Origin: an uncultured Lachnospira sp.
GTDB lineage: Bacteria > Bacillota > Clostridia > Lachnospirales > Lachnospiraceae
Assembly: GCA_947628875.1 (NCBI GenBank)
Contig: CANRBP010000002.1
Location: forward strand, 1 to 42,056
Length of the DNA stretch: 42,056 nucleotides
Reading direction: 5' to 3'
The translations under genes and the position numbers were made by a program. This document shows positions 17,676 through 26,639 of this stretch, in pieces. The notes beneath the pieces were generated by a model that was not told where the DNA came from, made no database searches, and worked only from the letters and a program-made list of their open reading frames with translations. Numbering within the stretch: position 1 is the stretch's first letter; each line of letters opens with the position of its first letter.

Positions 17676-18951
17676 AAGCAGGGACAGTTTTCAGGATATA
17701 GCCATGCGGCTGAGGAAAAAGGTGTATGAGCGCCTGGATCTGTCAACAGAAGTAAACGATACGGAGCTGGAAAGCTTAATAGAGCAGTGTATTTTAGAGG
17801 AAAGCAGGAACGTCATGCTGCCAATCCGGCAGCGTGAAAGCCTGGCAGAAAAAATATTTAATGCAATTCGCAGGCTGGATATACTTCAGGAGATTTTGGA
17901 AGATGATGCGGTTACAGAAATTATGATAAACGGCTCTGAAAATATTTTTCTGGAAAAAGAAGGAAAAATTGTCAGATGGGCAAAAAAGTTTGAATCTCCG
18001 GCAAAACTTGGAGACATTGCGCAAAAAATAGCAGCAGTTTCCAACAAAATTGCAAATGAGTCCGTGCCAATTGTTGATACAAGGCTGCCGGACGGCTCAA
18101 GGGTCAATATTGTACTTCCTCCAATAGCAATCGATGGGCCTGCCATTACAATCAGAAAGTTTTATGACATTCCGCTGTCGATGGAAAAGCTGATAGAGTT
18201 TCAATCAATTACAAGCGAGGCGGCAGAGTTTTTAAAACTTGCGGTCAGGGCAAAATATAATATTTTTATAAGCGGAGGGACAGGATCAGGCAAGACAACA
18301 TTTTTAAATATTCTTTCTAATTATATTCCTGCCGATGAACGCATTATTACCATAGAAGATTCTGCGGAACTGCAGATTCGGAATATTAAAAATCTGGTGC
18401 GGCTTGAAGCAAGAAATGCCAATATGGAAGGTAAAAACGCTGTGACGATCAGGGATCTGATAAAAACAAGCTTAAGAATGCGGCCTGACAGGATTATTGT
18501 GGGTGAAGTGCGTGGAGCGGAAACATTGGACATGCTGCAGGCAATGAATACAGGACATGATGGCTCATTGTCAACAGGGCACGGAAACAGTCCGGCTGAC
18601 ATGATTGCCAGGCTTGAAACTATGGTGCTTATGGGTATGGAAATGCCTGTAAGCGCAATCCGCCAGCAGATCGCATCTGCAATTAATATGATTGTACATT
18701 TAGCAAGATTGCGTGATAAATCCAGAAGGGTCATGCAGATTATGGAAATATCGGGGATAAAGAATGGAGAAATTCAGTTTAATCCGCTATATGAGTTCAG
18801 GGAAAGCGGCGAAAAAAATGGAAAAGTTATTGGAAAACTGCAGAGGGTATATAACGAAGTCGCGTTTGGCGATAAGATGCGCGCGGCAGGGATACCAGAA
18901 GAAAAGTACATGCAGCCTGGAGGGCATATGCAGGATAAAGAAAAACTTTAA
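17668..18951 (+). CDS. tadA: Tad secretion ATPase TadA/CpaF
   Basis: ISGGTGSGKTTFLN, RMRPDRIIVGEVRGAETLDMLQAMNTGHDGSLSTGHGNSP. Confidence 0.96.
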   Translation: MSESRDSFQDIAMRLRKKVYERLDLSTEVNDTELESLIEQCILEESRNVMLPIRQRESLAEKIFNAIRRLDILQEILEDDAVTEIMINGSENIFLEKEGKIVRWAKKFESPAKLGDIAQKIAAVSNKIANESVPIVDTRLPDGSRVNIVLPPIAIDGPAITIRKFYDIPLSMEKLIEFQSITSEAAEFLKLAVRAKYNIFISGGTGSGKTTFLNILSNYIPADERIITIEDSAELQIRNIKNLVRLEARNANMEGKNAVTIRDLIKTSLRMRPDRIIVGEVRGAETLDMLQAMNTGHDGSLSTGHGNSPADMIARLETMVLMGMEMPVSAIRQQIASAINMIVHLARLRDKSRRVMQIMEISGIKNGEIQFNPLYEFRESGEKNGKVIGKLQRVYNEVAFGDKMRAAGIPEEKYMQPGGHMQDKEKL

Positions 18952-18961
18952 TATTAATAAA

Positions 18962-19666
18962 GTGCCATTGCATTGGATTATACTGGGGATTTTCCGGCTG
19001 GCCATAGTGTCATATTTGTTTTATGACAGCTGGCTGGCTGTGCCTGTGTTAAGTCCGTATCTGTTTTGGTATTTGCGGGAGAAGCAGCAGGAAAAAGAGG
19101 AACGCAGAAAAAAAGAGCTGGGAAGCCAGTTTAAAGATGCACTGCTGGCAGTTTCGTTTTCTGTTAATGTAGGTTATTCAGTGGAAAATGCATTTCGGGA
19201 GGCGCTTTCAGAGCTGCTGCTCCTATATGGGGAACAGTCGGAAATTGTGCAGTCATTTAAAAATATTGTAAGGAAGGTGGAACACAATGAAAATATAGAA
19301 GATGCACTGATGGAATTTGCGCAAAAAAGCAGAGTTGACGATGTTATTTATTTCGCGGAGGTGTTTCGGTATGCAAAAAGAAGCGGAGGCGATCTGTCAG
19401 CTATTATTAAAAATACATCAATAATGATAAGGGAAAAAATAGAAGTCAGTAATGAAATACAAACCATTATCAGCGGCAAAAAGATGGAGCAGAAGATTAT
19501 GGGATTTATGCCGTTTGGCATTATTATCTATTTAAGAGTTACTTCTGCACAGTTTATGGAACCTCTTTACGGCAATCTGCTTGGCATAGCGGTAATGACA
19601 GGCTGCCTTGGATTTTATGCAGCAGCAGATTATTTGGCAAAAAGGATCGTGCATATTGATGTTTGA
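18962..19666 (+). CDS. tadB: TadB-like type II secretion F-domain protein (start uncertain; ORF open from 18764)
   Basis: LGSQFKDALLAVSFSVNVGYSVENAFREAL and RSGGDLSAIIKNTSIMIREKIEV; GTG at 18962 is the first plausible start after the tadA stop. Confidence 0.8.
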   Translation: MPLHWIILGIFRLAIVSYLFYDSWLAVPVLSPYLFWYLREKQQEKEERRKKELGSQFKDALLAVSFSVNVGYSVENAFREALSELLLLYGEQSEIVQSFKNIVRKVEHNENIEDALMEFAQKSRVDDVIYFAEVFRYAKRSGGDLSAIIKNTSIMIREKIEVSNEIQTIISGKKMEQKIMGFMPFGIIIYLRVTSAQFMEPLYGNLLGIAVMTGCLGFYAAADYLAKRIVHIDV

Positions 19667-20912
19667 ACAAATAAGACATTATTGGAAAATAATAAAAGAT
19701 AACCGGAAAATTGCGGTTATTTTAGCGGCGACACTAATTTTAGCCGTATTTTCCATGCAAACAGGGCGAGGGAATGAGCTGAAGGAGGCCAGGCTTGAAA
19801 GGCCGGGTTATTCTGAACTGCAAAGGCAGATACCTGTACGGATATATGCAGAAGGTATTGCCGGAGGAATAGACACGGTAATCGATCTGATGCCGCAAAA
19901 ATATTCGCCGGAGCAGATTAAACCTGTATTAGATGAGGTGTATCAGAAGGCGGAAATAAAAATATTGCAGAATAATGCAAATTTTCAGCAGATTGCCTCA
20001 GATTTAAATCTGGTCAGCCGGATAGATGGATATCCTGTAACGATTCAGTGGTATTCAAGCGATTATACAATAATCGATTATGAAGGCCATGTACATAATG
20101 AACATATGGCGCAGGGGCAGCAGCAAAAGGTTTTATTGACAGCAGTGCTTTGTTATGAGGAATATAAAGAGGAATATCAAATAGAGGCATGTGTTATTCC
20201 GCCGAATAGGACAGAACAGGAACTTTTTTGGTCGGAAGTACAGGAAGCGGTCAGCCAGGCTGTAAATGAAGAAGGACAGGCATACGTTGAGCTTCCTGCT
20301 GAGGTAGATGGTACAGCTTTACGGTATTTCATATCGGAAAATGAAACTTCCCCGTTTGCCATTATATTTATAGGCGTTGCGGCGGCATTGGTGATCCTGG
20401 CCAGAAACAGGCAGCGTCAAAGGGATGCATTGGAAAAACGAAAAAATCAGCTAAAGCGGGATTATCCTGAAATGGTATCAAAGCTCACGCTGCTTATAGG
20501 CGCAGGAATGACTATTCGCAGATCATGGGAAAAGATAGTTATGGATTACCAAAAAAGTAAAGAAAAGAGGCAGGACGGGCAGCGTTATCTATATGAGGAG
20601 ATGGCAGAGACGCTGAACCAGATGCGTGCAGGCATACCGGAGCAGGCAGCTTATGAACAGTTTGGAAGGCGTTGCGATACCAGGGAATATTTAAAATTCA
20701 GCACATTGTTAATACAAAATATGAAAAAAGGAACGGAAGATATGTCGGCAATGCTGCAATTGGAAGTGGCAGAAGCATTTGAACAGCAAAAAAATATGGC
20801 AAAAAAGCTTGGGGAGGAGGCAGGAACCAAGCTGTTATTCCCAATGATTATAATGCTTGCAGTAATTATGGCGATTATTATGATTCCGGCAATGATTTCT
20901 TTTAACAGTTAG
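19659..20912 (+). CDS. tadC: TadC-like F-domain protein with about 200-aa extracytoplasmic N-terminal region including an Ig-like segment
   Basis: TM1 IAVILAATLILAVF, ectodomain with YPVTIQWYSSDYTIIDYEGHVHN..KVLLTAVLCYEEYKEEYQIEACV, TM2 FAIIFIGVAAALVILA, then F-domain YPEMVSKLTLLIGAGMTIRRSWEKI. Confidence 0.8.
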   Translation: MFEQIRHYWKIIKDNRKIAVILAATLILAVFSMQTGRGNELKEARLERPGYSELQRQIPVRIYAEGIAGGIDTVIDLMPQKYSPEQIKPVLDEVYQKAEIKILQNNANFQQIASDLNLVSRIDGYPVTIQWYSSDYTIIDYEGHVHNEHMAQGQQQKVLLTAVLCYEEYKEEYQIEACVIPPNRTEQELFWSEVQEAVSQAVNEEGQAYVELPAEVDGTALRYFISENETSPFAIIFIGVAAALVILARNRQRQRDALEKRKNQLKRDYPEMVSKLTLLIGAGMTIRRSWEKIVMDYQKSKEKRQDGQRYLYEEMAETLNQMRAGIPEQAAYEQFGRRCDTREYLKFSTLLIQNMKKGTEDMSAMLQLEVAEAFEQQKNMAKKLGEEAGTKLLFPMIIMLAVIMAIIMIPAMISFNS

Positions 20913-20914
20913 AT

Positions 20915-20947
20915 AAGTTTGCGATCGTAAAACGAAGCTGCAAACTT
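20915..20947 (+). other. Intercistronic hairpin between tadC and the pilin gene
   Basis: Perfect 8-bp inverted repeat AAGTTTGC (20915-20922)/GCAAACTT (20940-20947). Confidence 0.7.
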
Positions 20948-20984
20948 TTAGCGTACATGAGCGAACAAGGAATGGAGGAAAGTT

Positions 20985-21185
20985 ATGGAAAAGGTAAAGG
21001 ATAAAATGATTGGAGTAAAAAGAGGATTGACGGCTTTTTGGCAGGAAGAAGACGGCATGGGAGTTGTTGAGGTCGTGCTGATAATTATAGTGCTGGTAGG
21101 CTTGGTGATTCTTTTTAAAAATCAGATTACAAGCTTAGTCAATACTTTGCTGTCGAAAATGAGCAGCCAGGCAAAACAGATATAA
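20985..21185 (+). CDS. flp: Flp1-type IVb pilin
   Basis: 66 aa; EEDG/MGVVEVVLIIIVLVGLVILF, a G/xxxxE prepilin cleavage site followed by a hydrophobic helix. Confidence 0.85.
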   Translation: MEKVKDKMIGVKRGLTAFWQEEDGMGVVEVVLIIIVLVGLVILFKNQITSLVNTLLSKMSSQAKQI

Positions 21186-21262
21186 AAGGGAAGGAGGCAG
21201 AGGAAGGTGTGCCGACATGCAGAACAAGATATGCAAAGCGCGCTAATTCCGTGAGATAAAGT

Positions 21263-23398
21263 ATGGATTTATTAAAACAACAGAATAAAGCAAGGCTGCC
21301 GGCACAAATCACTATATATGGCGCACTTTCCCTTGCCTTGGTTTTGTCATTGGTCTGTGTCTGCGTGCGCTCGGCATCACAGGCGGTTTTGCTGGCCGAG
21401 GCTGATGCGGCAGCCAGGTTATCCGTGGAATCAGTATTTGCAGGATATTGCAGGGAGCTTCTTGAAGAGTTTGACATATTTGCGCTTCGCTATCCGGGCA
21501 GTGCGGATCGGCGGCTATGGCAGTATGCAGATGAAAACATAAAGGGTATAAATACTATGCAAAAAGTTTCGCTGGCAGGCGCGGAGTTTGAACAATGCGT
21601 GAGTATGGCGGATCAGGGAGGCATAGGCCTTGAAAAACAGATACTTGCATATATGGATTATGGCATATATTCGCAGATAATTGCAGAGATTGCCGGAATT
21701 GAAGAAACTGGAAAGCGAAGCAGGGCGGTGCAGGAAATTACTCAGGAAATAGAGGAATGCGAAAAAAAGCTGGCAGAAACAGAGACGTTAATCATGGAGC
21801 TTGTTGAGCTTGTTGAAGGATTGAAAACGGAGCCGGATGGTTTATATATTAAAAAGGGAAAGCCAGTAGCTAATGGCAGCTATTTTGCTAAAGCTGCCAT
21901 TACCCAAACGGTATCAATGGAGGCAGCGGCTATCGATTCAGTTTCCGTATATGAGGCTGCAGCAGGCAGCTACACAAAATATACCAATGTGATGCAGATT
22001 CTTGATGATATGGCAGTGGACACGCAAGAATTAGAAAATATCGGAGATGAAGCAAGTGAAAGCTATGGCGCCAATTCATGTGCGGAACTGTATAAAAGAA
22101 ATTACAGCAGTTTAAAAGAAGTGATAAGCAAAGTGGCAGAAAAAACGCAGGAGGCGGTTAAAAAAATCGAAAGTTATAAAAAAGGCAGGAATCAGTGTGC
22201 AGGAAATTTTGATATATGCATAGAGAAAGTGGAACAGAACAAAAAAGTGTTAGGGGAGGATTTGTACGCCAGCCTTTCAGATGATTTAATGCAGATGAAA
22301 GAAGGAGAGGCAAATTCAAAAAATGCCCTGTGTGATGTTGAAACGATTCAGGAAGGCCTGATGCATAATCAAAAAATATTAGAGGCAATGCAAAATATAC
22401 TGCCGGAACTTGATATTGACCTTAAAGCAGAGAATTGCGGCACAGTAAGGAAAAATCTGGATTATTGCAAGGAACTGTTAGGTGGGCTTAGCAACGGCAA
22501 ACTTAAATTTGATTATTCAAAAATTGATTTTTCACAGGAATCGCAGGGAACAGGCATAATTGTAAATATCAGAAAAACGCTGTCGGAAGGTATAGCCGGG
22601 TTGGTAGCTCCGGAACAAATTTCAGATAATGCTATTCATTATGCAGATTTGTCATCAGGCATTTATGGAAATAGCCAGGATAACAGCGAATGGCAGAATG
22701 CAAAGGACAGATTGCTTTTTGGGCAGTATTTGCTGGGACGTTTAGACAGTTATACTGATGCACAAGAAACGCAGGAGAATCCGTGGTGCGGACTTGCTTA
22801 TCCGCTGGAATATATTTTATATGGAAATTGCAGCGATAAGGAAAATTTAAATGAAGCCATTTTAAATTTATCCATATTACGGGAAGGCAGCAATCTTATT
22901 TATTTAATAACAGATTCAGAAAAAAGAAGCGAGGCATATACCCTGGCGTCTGCGCTGGTTGGTTTCACGGGTAATGCGGCAGTCATTAAAGCGGCACAAT
23001 ATCTTATATTGGGCGTATGGGCATATGGTGAAAGCATTTTAGATATAAAGACGCTTCTTTCAGGCGGAAATGTACCGGTTGCTAAAACGAAGGAGACTTG
23101 GCAATTAGGATTAAACAGGCTGCTTAAAATGGATCTTTCTGTTGAGAAACAAGAAAAAAGTGAAAAAAAAGCGGGAGAAATGTCTTATAGAGATTATTTG
23201 GGATTGTTTCTGTTAGCAATGGATAAAGGAAAAATGATTTATAGGACTATGGATATTATGGAACTTAGGATGATGTCGTTGGGGAAAGAAAATTTTAGAA
23301 TGTATGATTATATTTGGCAAGCCATAGGAACTGTCACTGTGCAGGCGGAATGGATGGACGCATATTATATCCGGGAAATTCAATACCAATATGTATAA
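21263..23398 (+). CDS. DUF5702-like Tad-associated surface/pseudopilin-like protein
   Basis: N-terminal TM ITIYGALSLALVLSLVCVCVRSASQAVLLAEADAAARLSVESVFAGYCRELLEEFDIFAL, long coiled-coil body. Confidence 0.65.
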   Translation: MDLLKQQNKARLPAQITIYGALSLALVLSLVCVCVRSASQAVLLAEADAAARLSVESVFAGYCRELLEEFDIFALRYPGSADRRLWQYADENIKGINTMQKVSLAGAEFEQCVSMADQGGIGLEKQILAYMDYGIYSQIIAEIAGIEETGKRSRAVQEITQEIEECEKKLAETETLIMELVELVEGLKTEPDGLYIKKGKPVANGSYFAKAAITQTVSMEAAAIDSVSVYEAAAGSYTKYTNVMQILDDMAVDTQELENIGDEASESYGANSCAELYKRNYSSLKEVISKVAEKTQEAVKKIESYKKGRNQCAGNFDICIEKVEQNKKVLGEDLYASLSDDLMQMKEGEANSKNALCDVETIQEGLMHNQKILEAMQNILPELDIDLKAENCGTVRKNLDYCKELLGGLSNGKLKFDYSKIDFSQESQGTGIIVNIRKTLSEGIAGLVAPEQISDNAIHYADLSSGIYGNSQDNSEWQNAKDRLLFGQYLLGRLDSYTDAQETQENPWCGLAYPLEYILYGNCSDKENLNEAILNLSILREGSNLIYLITDSEKRSEAYTLASALVGFTGNAAVIKAAQYLILGVWAYGESILDIKTLLSGGNVPVAKTKETWQLGLNRLLKMDLSVEKQEKSEKKAGEMSYRDYLGLFLLAMDKGKMIYRTMDIMELRMMSLGKENFRMYDYIWQAIGTVTVQAEWMDAYYIREIQYQYV

Positions 23399-23404
23399 AA
23401 GGGG

Positions 23405-24340
23405 GTGGCAGATGTGTCCTTTTGCGCAAAAAGAGAATACCGGGAGCTTAACAGGGTAAAAGAGCAGCGCTGTATGGCCGAGGGCGGGCAGGTCGGAGTA
23501 AACGCCAGGCGTTATTTAAAATGGACAGAGAGATCAGATAAATATGTAAAGGGCAGTAAAAGGGCATATCTGCCGGCATCTGCTACATTGGAATCAGCCT
23601 TGGTCATACCGCTGTATGTATATAGCGTTTTGGCGGTTATGTATATCATGCAGATACTTTTGGTAAAAAGTGAAGTGGACAGGGCGGCATATAACAGCTT
23701 GAGGACGCTGTCAAAATATGCATATGCATATGAGAAATTCGGCGATATTGATAATACGATATCAGCAATAGCGGCATATACGATGCTGGTTAAGGAACTT
23801 GGGACTGATTTTGCAGATACGCATAATATTGTCGGGGGTACGGCAGGCATCAGTATAATTGGATCTGAAATACCAGATGAAAATGGAAAAATAAACCTGA
23901 AGCTTGCTTATTGCCTGAAAAATCCATTTGATATTTTTGGGTTGGGCATTGTTAAGATAAAACAGAATTATGCAGTTCAGGCGTGGCTGGGACAGAATGA
24001 TGACGAAGAAACGCAGGCGGACGCAGATGGGGAAATGGTTTATATCACACCAAATGGAACAGTTTATCACACAAAAAGAAACTGCACATATATCCTGTTA
24101 TCAGTACGGGAAGTGGCCTTGGAAGATATCAGCAGTTTTAGGAATGATTCAGGCGGCAGGTATTATCCATGTGAGAAATGTTACCGGGATGCAGATGCGA
24201 GAAACGTATATATTACTGAATATGGCACGAGATATCATACATCGCTGAATTGCAGCATATTGAAACGGATTGTACTGAAAGTGCCGCTGGAACAGGCAAA
24301 CGGAAGGAAACCATGCGCGAAATGTGCAGGAGGACTTTAA
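23405..24340 (+). CDS. TadE-like pseudopilin with duplicated C-terminal Cys/His motif
   Basis: PA/SATLESALVIPLYVYSVLAVMYIMQILL TadE-like helix; C-terminus YHTKRNCTYILL..YYPCEKC and YHTSLNCSILKR..RKPCAKC. Confidence 0.7.
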   Translation: MADVSFCAKREYRELNRVKEQRCMAEGGQVGVNARRYLKWTERSDKYVKGSKRAYLPASATLESALVIPLYVYSVLAVMYIMQILLVKSEVDRAAYNSLRTLSKYAYAYEKFGDIDNTISAIAAYTMLVKELGTDFADTHNIVGGTAGISIIGSEIPDENGKINLKLAYCLKNPFDIFGLGIVKIKQNYAVQAWLGQNDDEETQADADGEMVYITPNGTVYHTKRNCTYILLSVREVALEDISSFRNDSGGRYYPCEKCYRDADARNVYITEYGTRYHTSLNCSILKRIVLKVPLEQANGRKPCAKCAGGL

Positions 24341-24818
24341 AATATTGATTAATATGCGTGCAGAATCACGCTATGGGTATAAAAAGAAAATGTTTAAAGA
24401 TATTGTGTTAAACAGCGTGATCATGACTGTACTGCTCTATTTTGCATGGGAAGATATAAAGCATCAGTCTATTGCGCGAAAGGAATTAGCTGCTGCGGGA
24501 ATCGCAGCATTGATATTCAGGCTGAGTCAGGGAAGCAGGTACCATATAAATATGATGTATCCGGCTGTATTTGCTGTGGCGCTGCTTATGCTGTTTGGCG
24601 TGACTGGATGCCTTGGAACAGGTGACTTGGCGGTTTTTGCAATACTGGCAGTGGTGAAAGGAAGTATATTTATGGTAGAGACATTTATATTTTCTATAAC
24701 GGTATTATTAATATACGCATGGGTAATGAAATTGGCGCGCCGTATGCCGCTTAAAAGGACAGTGCCGTTTTTGCCGTATATATGCATATCGGCGCTGGGG
24801 GTGATGGTATGCGCTTAA
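24324..24818 (+). CDS. Second, divergent A24-family prepilin peptidase-like membrane protein (start possibly 24354)
   Basis: FAWEDIKHQSIARKELAAAG and GTGDLAVFAILAVVKG match the two Asp-containing motifs of the family; about 5 TMs. Confidence 0.65.
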   Translation: MQEDFKILINMRAESRYGYKKKMFKDIVLNSVIMTVLLYFAWEDIKHQSIARKELAAAGIAALIFRLSQGSRYHINMMYPAVFAVALLMLFGVTGCLGTGDLAVFAILAVVKGSIFMVETFIFSITVLLIYAWVMKLARRMPLKRTVPFLPYICISALGVMVCA

Positions 24819-25177
24819 AAGCATCATTTACGGTGGAAAATGCTGTGCTGGTTCCGTTATTTACGATAATTATCATTACATTGGTGCTATATGGCATATC
24901 TGTGCATGACCATGTTATTGAGCATAGTGCTGAGCTGCAGGCAGCCATGAAGATTGAGCAGGAGTCTCCGGGACTATCCGATCAGGAACAGGAACGGGTG
25001 TTTCAAAACGCAGCTGCATATATTAGCGAAAAATCAATGCGCGAAGACGGTGATCCGTATAAGGTGGAGCAGGCGGCTGAAAATAAGATTATTATCAGGC
25101 ATAACCTGCCTGCGGATTTTATCAGAAAAGTTAATGCAGGCTCAAAATTAATAATGAATGATTCTGAGAAGGAGTAA
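24809..25177 (+). CDS. Small TadE/TadF-like pseudopilin
   Basis: RLKA/SFTVENAVLVPLFTIIIITLVLYGI, TadE-like N-terminal motif in the Tad operon. Confidence 0.65.
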   Translation: MRLKASFTVENAVLVPLFTIIIITLVLYGISVHDHVIEHSAELQAAMKIEQESPGLSDQEQERVFQNAAAYISEKSMREDGDPYKVEQAAENKIIIRHNLPADFIRKVNAGSKLIMNDSEKE

Positions 25178-25181
25178 CGGT

Positions 25182-26594
25182 ATGGATGCGGTAAGGTTTG
25201 AAAATGAAAATAATATTAATTATATGGTTATTGAAGAAAAAGGCGAACAAGCAGCTTTGGATTTTGAACTGAAAATGCTTGAAAAAAATAAAATACAGGG
25301 TTTGCTGCCGCTGTACATAAGGCAGATTAACAATCGCAGGCTTTATTACTATGAAATTACGGCAAAGCAGCAAATGTCAAAGATATTCTCTTTTAATAAA
25401 ATTAAGTGGCAGGATCTGAAAATGATATGCGAAGGCATAGCTATGATGGTGCATACAGTTAATGAATATCTGCTGGCATTGGAAAATATAATACTTAAAC
25501 CGGAACTGATATTCATGGACTTGTCCAAAAGGCAGCTGTATTTTACATATTATCCTGGCGTGAATGAAGACTTGGCAAAGCATGAAAAAGCTGATGAACA
25601 GCTGCGCCAGCTGTTTGAATATATTTTGGAGCATTACGACCACAGTACGGAAAAAGAAGAATTGATGACGGTTTATGATATGTACCAGAAAATTGTGCAA
25701 AATGAATATAATCTGGAAAAACTGGGCGAGTTTGTCAGTGAAAAGCCGGAAAAAAATAATAGGCCGGACGGAGAGGATATACAAAAGCCTGAAAATGAAG
25801 AAAAAACCGGCATAAAGCAGGATAATGAAAAGAATGCGGGCAAAGTTATTGATGCAATACCATGCGAGACAGTTCATGAAGAAAAAGAAGTTTATGACGT
25901 TAAAAAAATAAATTTGCAAAAAGGCATAAAAGCAATTGCCGGCGCCTGTATTCTGTGGGGCATGCTTCATTTGCTGCTGCCTGATATGATGCTGCTGCAA
26001 GTAAGCTCAATAGCAGCCATTATATTTATTGCGGCGGGTTCAGCAGTATTTTTGGTGCTTGAGCGTATGCCCAAAACAGTATTGTCAAAAATGGAATATA
26101 GCAGTTACAGCCAGCCTTTTGTAATGCCGGATTCAACAGAAGATAACATCGGAAAACAGGAAGAAGAAATATCCTTGACGCAAAATGCAGAAGCCGAAAA
26201 CATGCGTTCAAAACAGCAGGAGGCCAAGGCATATAGCGGACATACCATGCTGCTGTCAGAGTATATGGCTTCACATCAGCCTGCGCAGTATGCATTAAAA
26301 TTAGTTTATCAGGGAAACGAACAGGGTTTGGAGGGAGAATTGCCTGTTAGTAAGTTTCCGTGCATGATAGGCAGCTTTGGCCAGCACTGCGATATAAGAA
26401 TTGAGCATGCAATGGTCAGCAGGATACACATGTGCATATATTGTCAGGGGGCAGATATAAGCGTGGAGGATTTAAATTCTACAAATGGCACTTATGTTAA
26501 CGGAAGCCGTCTTGCAACAGGAGAAAAATATTCCATTCAAAACGGCGATGAACTCAAAATAGCCACATTGCTATATAAGGTTGAAATAAGCTAG
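25182..26594 (+). CDS. DUF6382-like N-terminal domain, two TMs, C-terminal FHA domain
   Basis: FPCMIGSFGQHCDIRIEHAMVSRIHMCIYCQGADISVEDLNSTNGTYVNGSRL is an FHA domain; TM hairpin precedes it. Confidence 0.82.
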   Translation: MDAVRFENENNINYMVIEEKGEQAALDFELKMLEKNKIQGLLPLYIRQINNRRLYYYEITAKQQMSKIFSFNKIKWQDLKMICEGIAMMVHTVNEYLLALENIILKPELIFMDLSKRQLYFTYYPGVNEDLAKHEKADEQLRQLFEYILEHYDHSTEKEELMTVYDMYQKIVQNEYNLEKLGEFVSEKPEKNNRPDGEDIQKPENEEKTGIKQDNEKNAGKVIDAIPCETVHEEKEVYDVKKINLQKGIKAIAGACILWGMLHLLLPDMMLLQVSSIAAIIFIAAGSAVFLVLERMPKTVLSKMEYSSYSQPFVMPDSTEDNIGKQEEEISLTQNAEAENMRSKQQEAKAYSGHTMLLSEYMASHQPAQYALKLVYQGNEQGLEGELPVSKFPCMIGSFGQHCDIRIEHAMVSRIHMCIYCQGADISVEDLNSTNGTYVNGSRLATGEKYSIQNGDELKIATLLYKVEIS

Positions 26595-26639
26595 ATTTTA
26601 TGCTATATTCACACTATCGCAAAAGCTGGAGGATGCTCT

